Assembly (NCBI RefSeq): GCF_040807025.1
Contig: NC_090943.1
Location: forward strand, 136,163,950 to 136,227,949
DNA: 64,000 nt
Source: Struthio camelus
Taxonomy: Eukaryota > Chordata > Aves > Struthioniformes > Struthionidae
Direction: 5' to 3'
Positions 49,901-62,437 of this stretch are shown here, in pieces. Made by a program: the position numbers and the translations under genes. A model generated the notes under the pieces. That model was not told the DNA's origin and did not search any database. It worked only from the letters and a program-made list of their open reading frames with translations. Numbering within the stretch: the first letter of the stretch is position 1; each line of letters opens with the position of its first letter.

Positions 49901-52900
49901 AAACAACACAACAGGGAAGCGGATGTTTGCTGCTTCAGTTGCACCTTACCCTAGCTGCAGCTCTCATTCAGTCAGGTTTTCTGATTTGTTCTCTTCGGGG
50001 TTTTTTTTAGGATTTTTAAGATTAATGCCTTTTGGTTTATAGTCGGTGTTTTCAGCTCTGGGATCTTTTGGGCTACTCTGACTAAGAGCTTTTCCTGCAG
50101 CCTGATTCCCTTGCCTTGAAGGTAATTGAAAAGAATGACTCACTCCAATATTAAATAAACTCCCTGTCCACTCAGGTCACTGCCTTAGCCTCAGGAGGAT
50201 TTGAAGTAAATAATGTAGTTGGATGACAGTGCATTTTTTAGTTAATTTGTTTAAGGCTGTACATTGTTTTCCTGGAAAGACACAGGACTTGCCCTTAGCT
50301 CAAGTTCTTGCATTTCTATGATGCTTGAAAACTATGATGCTTGCCAGGCTGTCCTGTTTCCTGCTCCAAGTATCTTCCTGACAGTGTTTAAATTATTTCA
50401 GGGATAGACATTCCCCGGAGCCACCCTGCAAACTCACATCTACCAGAAGACAGAAACAGTGTTGATACTTACATGAACTCTTTCAGATATGTTTCTTTTT
50501 ATAAGTCATAAAGTCATTTTAATCACACAGCTGGCTGCACAGAGCCCTTTAAACATGGACAACAAAAACAAAACAGCTAAAGAAAGGGAAGTATTTTAAC
50601 CGTTACTTTTCTGAAGATTTAAATGCCTACTTCGTTTGGTATCTAGCAGCTTGTGCCTGTTAAGATAATTGATTTGACAGAAACTTCTAAAAAGCCTTAG
50701 CTAGACCCATTTTAGAACACTATGTTAATGAAGTTCAACCTATTAAATGGCTTCTGTTTGGTACCGTAGTTTCTATTTTCCTCTCCTACAGTTTGAAATC
50801 TGACATACCGCAGCAAACAAACAGCAGATGGGATTTTAACATGGCTTTTAGAATAATTAATATCTGTGATTCTGCACTAAGACTTATCCTCTGCCCTTGG
50901 ACAGCATCTAGGGCGCTTGTAATGCCACTGAAAAAATAAGGTGGATTGTTATTCTTCTCACACACAAGCAAAGCACTGTCAATATACTATGTACGAGTCT
51001 GTTTACATTGTATATCAAGGGCAGGCGTTTGACTGTTTGAGCTGGAGAAGGGGAGAAAGGGAAGCTGTACAAGCACGTCAGCGCAGTGCTGGGCCAGGGC
51101 TGTAAATCCTGGAGGCAGGGACTTGGTGCTGCATTACATACTCCCACGGCTCCTGGGCAGCTCACAGAGGCCTGGGAGAGGCCTCGAGTCGGTTTTGAGC
51201 ACCGTTAGCGCAAGTCTGCCTCTGCCCTAAAGCTGCAAAATCTCAGTTGTCCAGCCAAGAAAGGAAGAAAATGTTAATAGATGCGTCAAAGCCCTGTCCA
51301 TGCAAGTATCTTCTTGTGGCGCCAGATTCAGTCGCTCCTCACAGGACTGTTTGTAGGTCTTCTCCTGCGAAGACTTAAAACAAACAACGCATTTGTCTAG
51401 GGAGCCAAAACTGGGATCTCCCTCCACGTGGGCTACCTGGCCCAGGGTAACAGAGCGAGGTGCTCCCACCTGCTTTCCGGCTGACCCCGGTTCTTGCGTT
51501 CCCGAAGGCTTTAGCCACAGGACCACAGAGTGTCCATGCCTGGGTTTGCTGCGGCCCGCGTGCTCCCTAAGGCACAGGTTCAGTTCTTCTCGGTCGGGGA
51601 CGAGCCCACAACATGGTCTGTCACTTTGCAGAAGAGTGCTCTGCAAGACGCTGAATTAAGCTCCGCTAGGCTGACTTCCTGAGACCTGTAAATTGACTGA
51701 ATACATGATGGAAATAGCAAAATACCTACAGTGACCCTTTGCAGCTTTGCAGAGGTGTCTGCCTTTCCCCGTGGCAAATTTGAACAATTACACCAGGCAA
51801 ACTGGAGGGCTCATCTAAAAATTTTCTGAGAGCATGCTTAGGCTAGGCATCTAAATTAGAGGGAACACATCTCCCTACATTATTAGAAGTAACAGACTTG
51901 CTTTTTTAATTTACTTTTACTATTTCCTTTGCAAATTGCTCAGCACTTCTAAACACAAACCGGTTTTGCCTTTTCGACTTTCCTCACATTACAGCTCAGC
52001 TAACTCCATTAGCAAACAATGTAAATAGCAAAAGCACTTATGAAAGTCTAAATTCCCTGAAGGTAGTAACTGTATAAAACACATGAGAGTTGTTATTTCA
52101 TGGCAAGGAAACGGAAAGCTTTTAGGTTATCATTAGGCTGACTTAGTATTTTGGTAGGCCAAGGCACGAGTTATTAACAATCTGTAATGTCAGACCAGTG
52201 TGATTCTATGTAAGTGATACATGTTTTTGTACTAATATGCAGTACTTGAACTCTTTGTCCTGAACTCCATGTAAGCAGTGCTTAACAAGCTCTGACTTGG
52301 CTTGTGCCATTAAATAGTTTGGCTGTGTGGAGTGAACTCAGCCCCTGCATGTCCCTGCAAAAATTTCCCTTCGATGCGGTAATGATGGCAGGTGGCATCT
52401 TTCCAGGCTACCACTAGTTCAGAATTCTAAATTTAGAAGCAATTCAAGTCTGAGGAGCCTTGGTGCTCCCATAAAAGGATTAGAAGGTGATATATCCTTA
52501 TGCAGGATGGAGATGAGGTAAATGAGTAAGGGCGAAAAACACCCCGTGAAGGGGAAGAATGGAAAAAGACATTGTTAGAGATGTGATCCTATGGGAACCC
52601 AAGTTGAGTGAAAATGCTCATTAACTTATGGTGCCAGGCTGTGTAAGATTCATTTATATGCATTTATAGAGAACAGACCAAACCTTATCTCTGACTCTAG
52701 GGCATATGTCTGACTCCTGGATCAAGATCAGTTTGATTGAGGCAGATGCAAAATCAAATCCTCTATCAGGAAAAAAAACCTTTATAACGATCTGGGTTAT
52801 GATAACACAAGGCATGTTTTATGTATTTTTATTCATGTCCATGTGATGATTATTTCTACTGAACAGTTGTGATTAAAAGGGAACACTCAGTTCTCAGTCA

Positions 52901-55010
52901 ATACATATGAAGAAAACATGTTTTCACTCTGTAAGCACCTATCCAGTTTGCTAAACACACAGCTTCCTGGAATCTACCCAGGAAATGGTTTTGAGCCATT
53001 CTGAGCTCTAAGTCCAACTTACACACTGTTGCTATTTTCCGGGATCAGGTTCCATTTCTTTCCAGTTATTTTTCTGCAAGACTTGTCCTTACCAAATACA
53101 TAAGCACCTGCTGCTATTATTGGTCAATAGTCTACTGAATATTCTTTCTAAACAGGCGTTGATGGCACTGCTTCTTTTGTTGCATTGATTACGGCCTCCC
53201 ACTCTGCCAAATAAAGAGAAAAAATTTCCTAGAGGTATTGTTGACACTGACTAATTGGTGAACGAATTTAGGTAAAATTTCCCAAATTAGTTTGTTACAC
53301 CCAGGTATTTCCTTACAGGGCAAACAATTTGAAGTACGGACAAGGTATTTAATTCTTTTAGTATTAAATTTAGTATACCACATCATATTTAATACTACAT
53401 TCCCTATTAACTAATGGCATGCCCTACATTGTGGAGCTTTGCCTTTCTAAATTTGCATCCTACATTGAGCTAACTGAACGCATCTTAAGACTTTGGAAGA
53501 TCAATCACACTTATTTTTATCTGAGCAGTAAATTAAGATATATCTTCTCCATGGCACAAGACGATCCTGTTTTAGTATAGAAAGTCACCTGGAAATTCTC
53601 AGGTACTGAAGATATATTAGAAGGAAACGGACTGAAGCAGGCCTTCCAAACAGATTGATGAATGTGTTTAACAGCATTGATTCTTTAGCAGGTTGAATGG
53701 CAAAAAACTAATATAATACCAAATTCTAAAAATAAATGACATGTAACAACTGAGGTAGTGGCTAGCCAAATTTAGGAAGAAAGAATTTCTCCCTCTTTGG
53801 TTTTACTTCTATTTGCGCATTTTCTGTTGGGTTTTGGTAGTGCATCCATCCACAAGCATCAGCTCTTAGTTTTTTCTGTTGAGAAAATAACCCTTCACTT
53901 GCATTTTCTGATCTTACTTTCATTTTCTGTAGCCAGAACATGGGCATGTGCCATAGGACTGTGAAGCAAAGCCAAATATAATCAAAAACTTTTTAAACTT
54001 AAGCGTTCAAGTAAGATAGCCCTTGTTTTATAGAGGATATAATCTCTAACATACATAACGTAGGGGTATAGGGTCACTGTCATCTGTGGAGACTTTCCCT
54101 TGAATCACTAGTTCAGAGCCTGCAAATTATTGCAAAACTGTCTTCCTCGCAGTATAAAAACTATCCTCTTTGACTCGACATTTTCTAGCTGTAGCTTGGC
54201 CTTTCTGGTCCCATCTGTCAGCTTTTCCATTCTTCATTTCCCTGAATGCTCTTTCATTTTCTACTGTTCCAGCATTGCAGAGGTTAGACTAACTGCTCCT
54301 TTCACATTTTATCTTCTTATTCCTTTGCCACTGGGATCTGGGACTAACTCCTTTATGCTGATAGCACCTAAATCATATTGTTTTCCGTATAATCTTTGTT
54401 ATATTCCCTAGAAGAAGATGATCCATGCCGTAAATAAAGCTGAGATGATGAACTGGTGTCTCATGCACAGATAGTTGTCTTGTCCTCTATGTTACTTCTT
54501 TTAACATACTTGCAATGATCAGCAAGACTGTGAAATTGCAGTAATAAAAACTTGAGTTGTTTCTCCTCATTTCTGGCACTAGTTATTAAAGTTGGCACTT
54601 GCTTTTAGAATAACTCTGTCTGCCTGTGAAATGACCATTCGAAGCCTCATTCACTTTGTTGTGCACATTTGACACCTCAGGGAGGAAGTGAGGCATAGCC
54701 AGACATGAGCAGCAGTCCCTTTCTGGTGTTCCTGCAGTGCTCTTGTGCTTTCTCAGTCGGCATTGCTCAAAAATGTATCAAATACCTTGATATCAGATTT
54801 CTATCAGTGGAGCTGTTTACATTAATGTTTTCCTAAGTACAAACAGACTGTCATTTTTAGGGTCTCCTCCTCAATTTTTCACCAGTTGCCTCTCACTAAC
54901 TCCTCTGATAATCTAGGGACACCCTGATGCTTTGTTTGGTTGGAGACGCTCACCCATTTAGGGCCCCATAGTTTTCCTCTCTGTTAGGTGTGCTACAGAA
55001 AGACAAAGAC

Positions 55011-55159
55011 CTAAGCCACCGTCCAGAGATTGGGAAGGGGGACTGGATTCTTATAGGACCTCTTCTTGCGTGTGTGGTCAATTTGTCGAGGTTCCTCTGC
55101 CAGTTTCAGAGCAATAAAAGCTCCGGCAATGGATGGACCGATGATAGGTTTGAGTAGCA
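55011..55159 (-). other. Possible terminal coding exon or retrocopy piece
   Basis: On the minus strand, a tttgtccag acceptor-like site at 55160-55161 precedes 49 open codons that end at tag (55011-55013). The peptide starts LLKPIIGPSIAGAFIALKLA, continues with EEPRQIDHTRKKRSYKNPV and ends LPNLWTVA. It has a small-residue hydrophobic stretch followed by a basic run, with no low complexity. Codon usage looks ordinary and five CpGs are retained in 149 bp of AT-rich surroundings. An in-frame TGA lies upstream at 55215-55217, so any larger protein must come by splicing. I do not recognise the peptide, see no poly-A signal nearby and found no partner exon. Confidence 0.25.
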
Positions 55160-58100
55160 CTGGACAAAGTTGTGTTGGGATCACATACAGAGTTAAATAA
55201 AAGAAGAACACAAATCAACAATCCACAAGCTTCCTGTTTCAGACTCTTTCATTTCTCATTCTTTCCACTCTGCGCATACTGAGACTGTTCAAGCCTGAGG
55301 TAACAATTATAAAGTGCAATTAGTGGAATATGTTGCCTATTAACTTTGTCACAGCCTCTGTTATGAAATGTGTACTTCATACATGAAGAAAAACTGTAAT
55401 GATTTAATATCTGCCAGCACTTCCACAATAATCCACTTCACAAATAAAAATTAAAGTGACATAAGTAGAAGGAGTGGAAAAAAAAATCTCTCCTCAATCC
55501 TCCTCACTCACAACAGGATATAGCAAAGCCAGGAACAGTATTCTATAAGTTTAGGTGTAATATAGAATTTTTTAGTACAAATTTTTGTTTCTATTACAAA
55601 GTTGAATTGCAAACTTCTGTATTACATATTTCTAATTTGTAGTACAGATATCTCATCCTACATCACTCCTTGAAAGTGCCCATTTCTCTGCAATGACTAT
55701 AAAAGGAGCCAAGATGATCAGCTCAGATGTAAAGATGTGCATTGCATGTATTTATGTGTGGTCATATGATTTCCCTCCTCCAATAAAATGGAGATGATTG
55801 AACTGAGTATATTGAAGGCAGATTGTCCTTTGATGTCCAGGGCATCTCCGTTATTGAAAAGTAGTAAGGCTGTACCAAGATCCTTCCACCAGTCCCTTAT
55901 TCTTACACATGAGAACTGGTATGGTTTTCTTGATTCTCTTTATTTAAAAGAATGACAGTTTGCGTAATAATTCTCAGTTTGCTTGTAAATTAGCTTATTT
56001 CTTTCTGTACTGGCAGTATAAAAAGGGAGTACACTATATTCCCCTTAGGGAAACTGAAATATCCTTCACAAATCTTTTCTAATCTACTGTGTTAAATGCA
56101 CTATATTCATTTACTTTGCTTGTTCAACGTCAGCTCTAGATCCAGACATGTGTTTTCAACACCATATTTTTGGTATAAGTATGATGCATCTCAGATTACA
56201 CTATGTGGGAGCATGGGTGGGTGGGGTGCGAACAGTTTAGAGTATATTTAAAGAATAGGTGGCATCTCCTTTGCATGTAGTTGCAACTAAGCTCCTAGAA
56301 ATCTCTGTGCCTCTAGTTTGAAAACTAGAAACCGCTTCCTTTGAAAATGTTTGAAAATTTGGGCTCCTTTGATATACAGCTCTTTATTGCAAATGTTTTC
56401 CTAACAAAATGTCACAAGTTTTCCATGAGTGCATGCAGGTTAATGTGTTCCAAGCTTACTCAAATGTAGGAGCTGTATTATCATGATTGCTTGATGATTT
56501 GACATCTGTAGACTAAATGCTACATAATCTAGAGTTCACAGGAGATAAATAGCTATTGCTTTGTGCTTGACTGTGTTGTCAGCCAATAAAACATGGATGT
56601 TTTGGGGTGCAAAAATATCTTATGTGTACTACATAAAGCCAAGCATCACTTCTGCTTCCTTCTTTGCTCCCCTTTTACTAGAAGATCTGAGAATGGTCAG
56701 GGAAATTTCATTAATGCTGCATTTCTCTATTGTGCCCTGATGCTTGGGGATAATACTCTGGTATTCAGTTCCCCATCAAAAAGGAATACAAAGCTCCACA
56801 CTAACAGCCTGAAAAAGATCTTTATCTGGGAAAACAGATCATTCCAAATCTGCCTTATGATTTCTTTATTAATTAGATAAGTTGCACCATTTTCTCTTAC
56901 CTTGCAATCTTTTCCATGTAGTTCTACATTTCACACTTTTCCCTGTTTCCTGCTGTTCAGTCTCATACGTAGGATCAGAAGGCCAATGCTGTGGTACAGC
57001 AGCAGCTCCATCCATCATGTGCCCATTTCCTTAAAACAGGACCTCGATATTTCATTTTTTGGGATAGAGGAAAGTCACATAATGCCTTTAGGTAAGAAGT
57101 ATTTGCTTTTTAAACCTAACAAGCTGCCTGAAAATCTTATCTGCACAAGTTAAAGAGGATAAGGAAAAGGAACTGCAAGGGAAAAAGACAGCAAAATGTT
57201 TGTTAAAAAGCATGTAGCATGCCACAAGGCCGTCCATGTTAGGGCGGCACACTCAAGGTAGGATAGGAACTCCCCTTAGACATACAGTTTTGTCAAAGTT
57301 ATTCATAGAATTAAACTCAGACTTGCTGGGGTGCAATCTCTGAAGAAAAATGTAATTCGCTATCCCTTTTCTGTTCTTCCCTGAGCCCTAGAGGTGGGCA
57401 CCCTCCGTGTTTACAGCAGCCCCACAGTGCTTGTGGCACTAGCACCAAGGATGCTGAGAAGAGACAAGGATCCCACTGCAAAGGCATGATATTAACTTTA
57501 TTATGGACACTTCCCAGTTTATAAGGATTATGTAGGAATGGTCAGATACAAAAGCAGTGAGAAGTAGTGACCAGAATTTTCAAAGGAATGGACAAGTTTT
57601 AAGGGATTTTTAGCATCTAGAGCAGTTGCTCTCAGTGCTACCTCGAGTCTGCCTCCCTGATTTGCAGAGGCTGGGCATATTGGCCCTGACGTGAACCTCT
57701 AACCACCTCCTTTCTAGAGTGAAGCATTGCACATTCTGTCCTGACACTGATTTTGCATCCTTTAACCCCAATTCTCCTGTTAGAAGTGTTACATGACATT
57801 ACGATATTTCTGTGTAGACAGGACAAGCTGCTGCTCAATATTTCATATTCTGCTAAACTCTATTGCACTAAAGAGGGAAAAGATACAAACCGCAGCGCAG
57901 CTCAGCAAAACACAGATCTGTCAGTGCCTTTTTTGACACTGAGAGAAATCCAGCAAGGTAGATGCTGGCTTCCAATATCTCTTTCCACCTTGACATTTCA
58001 AATTTGGCCAAAATACTGTCTCATCTTCTACCCTTCTTCCCATTTCTCCTACCTTTTCTGGCAGGCCTGTTTAGACATCAGGTTCCACTTTTTTTTCTTG

Positions 58101-61100
58101 CTGTCCTTTAATCTTACTAACAACAGACTTCACTGGGAACCCCCCTGCATACACGTTTGCTTCTCCTCTGCGTCACAATGCAGGTCTGGATGCACTACAC
58201 GGTCATGAGACAGGCAGACACCTAAGGTCACAGTAAAGGCAGTAAGCTGACTGCAAAACCTCCGTGCCTGCTGGGCTCAGACAGTTTGAATGCTTGGTCT
58301 CCTGATTTGATAAAAGAAAAAAAAATTGAGTGGCCTTCAGGGTTTCTAAAGATGCCACCTTCCACATTGCCTGCAGTATCCTTTGTACAAAATGTTTTTA
58401 CTCACTTTTGCAGCATCTATTCAGTCTTAGGAAGGGATTAGGAAGGGGAGAGAAACAGACACTTCATGGCTCTTTGGGCAGAGTCATTAGTTAACATTAA
58501 TGTGGTATGGAATAACTTTGGAGATGGTCACAATACGGGCATGTGCAAATCCTGTTAGCTGTATCTATAGATGCATGACTGCTCTCTTGTCTCTGGTCCA
58601 CTCTCAGGCAAACTCCTTTCAGACCTCTGACTAATCAGTGCTAATCACATATGCCATCTGCCAGATATTCAGATTACACAGCAAGGCTAGCACTTTCAGA
58701 AGGGCTGGCGGAAGTTAGACACTTAACTAGTGCCTCTGGAAATCAGGCTGCTGAATACTCACAGTTTCCTCTGAACACAGTGAAATCCTGGGACTTGGGT
58801 ACTCGTTCAAGTGTCCAGTGTGCAATGTTTCAGGCTCCCCATGAGCGTCAAACTTCCCAGAAGCATCCCACATGTTTGCAGCTGAGATGCTCTTTACTAT
58901 CTGGACTTTCAAATCTGTATGTCGGTCAGTTAAGCCACTGACAGAAATACAGACATATATTATGACACTTCAATGATAGCTCTCCACTTTCTTAGGTAAG
59001 GTGCAGAAGAGCTGCCTACAAATGGTGCATACGAAGCTGCTAAACCTATGATCTTGTCTAAGAATAACCTGGATGGTGGTCCTTCTTAAAGAAGAGCCTA
59101 CATCAGAAAACAATAAATATCATTTATGAATTTATTTGAAAGCAGAATTCAAAACCTAAAATTTATGTAAAGTTTTTTCAACCTTCAGTTTTTCATTGTA
59201 ATTAATGTTAGGCGGCATTTATATCCCTGCACATTCTACCAGAAGACGGACAATGTGTTCGTTATTACACACTATAGTTTAGGGATCATGACTCAAATAC
59301 ACCAATGTTTCCATAAATTTAAGACTCCAGAATTTCTTGTTAAAAAGTTTATTTAATAACTTCATTTACTATAACACTGAAATTTTACACTGCAGAGCAA
59401 TATACAACTTTGAAGCACTGCATAAAATATTTATACCACACCTGGATGTGGCAGCTATGCTTCTGATTAGAGTTTTCTTCCTGTTAATTATAAATCAAAC
59501 ATGTAGGTTACTTAGGTTTCTTTTTTCTTGAGAAGAATATTTTCAATAAAATGTTTTTGTTCAGAGTCCTTCTGACAGCTCATCAATACTATCAAGCTTG
59601 AAACTGCAATGGAAAGACCCATATAAACTCTGTAGTTTATTATACCACAGCAGTTTTCAAGGCCCTTTGGTCTCCTTCAAGCCTACAACTTGATTTTGGC
59701 TGAGGCCCCATCTGCATGGAGTTCATGATAGGTAATGGCATCATAACTCTTTATTGGCACTCTTCTGGATTGCCAAGTTTTCAGGCTTTAGGCTGTCTGT
59801 ATCTAGGTCATCAGCAATACTGACAGTGTTCGTGGTAATACACTAATACAAGTAGTACACATTTCAGTACTCGGTGGGAAGGCTTTAACTGTTTTCTACT
59901 GAAAACGAACTTCCTTGCCTTGCTAGATGAAGTAGGGAATGTGAAACCCTTACCTAGAATATGAATCTGGCCTTTCATTCAGTCGACCCTGCTAGATAGA
60001 AAAGAGCTACTCCATCTCTTTCCATAAGCATCCATTTAGCCCCACTAACACAAACAAGTCATTTTCAATTGCTATCCTGCAAGTTAAGAGCTGCATATTA
60101 ATGTAACTTTCCAGCCTACTCTCCATTTATAAATATGACTGATTTAACCTAACAGAAATGCATTCTCCTTTATAAATTAGAGAATGGCACCTATGATAAT
60201 GCTAGTTTACTTGTTATAAGTCAATTGTGCTCTTCTGCTCTGTCTCTGAGTCTTATTCTCCTTACTCAAAGCATACAGTGCTTCTACATCTTCACGCTTT
60301 ACAGCTGCAGAAGAAATTGTTTAGTCAGATTTGATTTTTTTTAATAAACATGTACAAATGAATCATCATATAACTACTGGTGCTGAATAGTAAATAAATA
60401 ATTAACATCACAATGCTAAAAATCTTCACAGTACACATATGTAGGATTGGATGCTGCGATCTTATAGCTCACAATGTTTTATAGAGCGTTGAAATTTCAG
60501 CTAAATAGCTTATCTCTTTGAAGTCAAGTTATAATTTTGTTTCTTTTGGGGTTAAATATGCTACTACCATAAGGTAGAATTCTATTAGAAAAATAAATTC
60601 TGAAGTTAAACTGTTAATGAGTTTCCCTTCATTGATATGAATTTTGTTCCTGATTGGAATTTGTTAGTCACTCATTTAATGACTGGATATATTTTGCCTC
60701 TCTCCTTTTTTAAAGACACAAATTCTGCAAGCATAAGGATTAAAAAAAATCCTATGAATAATTTTCAGCACATAAATCATTCATTAGCAATTCATTATAG
60801 GTATTTGTTACTTCAAAATCAAGACACAAATCATTATAATTGGAAATATGAGCTTCTGTACCTGAATAAGTTTCGGTACCTTGGTTGGATAAGCTAAACT
60901 CCTAGCAACATGTTTCATAAGCAGATATTGAATAAAATGTTTGTTAACACTTAAATGAGGCCTTGATAGACTTTTTTTTTCAAATATTATTTCAGAGTAA
61001 CTGTAAGCAAGAGAAAGGGCAGCAAATAGGTACCTGATACATGCAAACACCTCTCTGTGTTCAAATATATTCAAAAAGTTGGAATTTCATTTTTCATTTT

Positions 61101-61902
61101 TTCATAGCTAAAGAAAAAAGCCCTCCCCAGCAGAAATCACCAAACTGTTTAATTTGTCAAGTGGCAGTTAATATATTGAGAATGGTTGGGGCAATCCAGA
61201 GGGCAATCATTGTCAAAACCGCACCATGACATAACCACAGTCTCTCTTCCCATCCTATTACAGCAGTTTTAGGTAGAGGTTTTTTGAATCTTAGATTACT
61301 GTGCAAATGGGAATACAAGACTCATTGCAGGTATGTGATTGAACTTCTCTAATGCAAATCAATGATGAAGGCAATGCTGTTTTGCTGTTGCCAGCTTGCT
61401 ATAAGAACTAGTTTTAAGCAGTCTCTGAAATAGCATGTATTGACATAATTTATTGAACCAAGTTTGTTCTTTTCAGTGTCTGAAATAAAGTGAGCCCCTG
61501 AGTCAGGAGTGGATTGGTGATTTATGAGCAAATAGCTACATGGTAGGTACAGCTGCATCAGGCTGTACCTATACATTCCTTTAGAAAAAAAACACATTCT
61601 ATAGGAAAGAATAAATAACCATGAACTAAATCAGCTGTTCCACAGGGAGCTAGCACCACAAACTCTCCTTTCAAAGCGTGATGTGTTATAACTTTTGATC
61701 ATCAGTAAAGACTATAAAACATAGCATTAACACTACATTTCAGGTCCCTAAACCCAAGTTTAAAATGAAAGCTTTATTTTTGTGGAGAAATCTGGGTGTA
61801 AGTTCTTGATTTGCCAAGTTCGTATTTTACAGACAATGCTTCTATTCAGACAAAAGACAAGAGAATAACGCAAAACATGTGTTTAAACAATTATTCTTGC
61901 AG

Positions 61903-62058
61903 GTGAGGCAATCTCACCTACCTGAGAAAGGAATGGACCTTATATAGTCTAGCTATTGCAACCAGAATGGAGAGTTTTATAGGTGGCACGTGAAGAGTCT
62001 GACTCTGCAGCACACCAGCAAGCAAATCTCTCGCTATTATCAGCGTCGCTTACATCAG
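61903..62058 (+). other. Exon-shaped non-coding segment, unproven
   Basis: It follows ttattcttgcag (acceptor-like) and ends at tacatcag|gtaagagt, a near-consensus donor. All three frames contain stops, so it would be a non-coding or untranslated exon. A gaggtgagg...ctcacctacc imperfect palindrome lies at its left edge. Downstream sequence (62060-62200) is GC-richer. Chance occurrence is quite possible. Confidence 0.15.
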
Positions 62059-62388
62059 GTAAGAGTTGGGGTCCCAGGCCCCAGGTGGGAAGCGCTTGTG
62101 GGCCACGACGTGCAGCGAAGCAGCAAGCACAGTCCTGCCTGTTCTGCTTCCAGGATCTACCTCCAAGGGAGCGCAGGAGGGGCATCAGGGTACAACCCAC
62201 ACATGCTGTTGCTCCGCTGTGGCTTGCTTCTTTACTGACTCCATGTCCATAGCAAGCTACGGGACAGTGCAGCAAGCCTTCCTCATTGTGCTGGGGTGGG
62301 ACTAGTGAGGAGAAAGGCCAAGGTTTTTCCCTTCCACCTCCTGCCCCTGCCTAGGTGGAGCAGTGCCCTGGCCTAGGAGAGTATCTCA

Positions 62389-62437
62389 ATATATATGTGC
62401 ATGTACACATACACATGCATACACACATGTACATATT
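62389..62437. repeat. (AT)n/(ACAT)n alternating purine-pyrimidine repeat
   Basis: atatatatgtgcatgtacac followed by atacacatgcatacacacat. A degenerate CA/TG-type microsatellite. Confidence 0.85.

Noticed and set aside
51227..51646. 139-codon minus-strand open frame in a GC-richer patch, with a SINE-like acctggcccagggtaacag word
   Set aside because: The peptide matches no family I know. The resemblance to an antisense MIR ('gcccaaggtcacacag') covers too short a span to call.
57753..58208. 151-codon plus-strand open frame
   Set aside because: No recognisable domain, pyrimidine-rich composition giving Ser/Leu/Phe, and no splice or promoter context. An expected chance frame in 64 kb.
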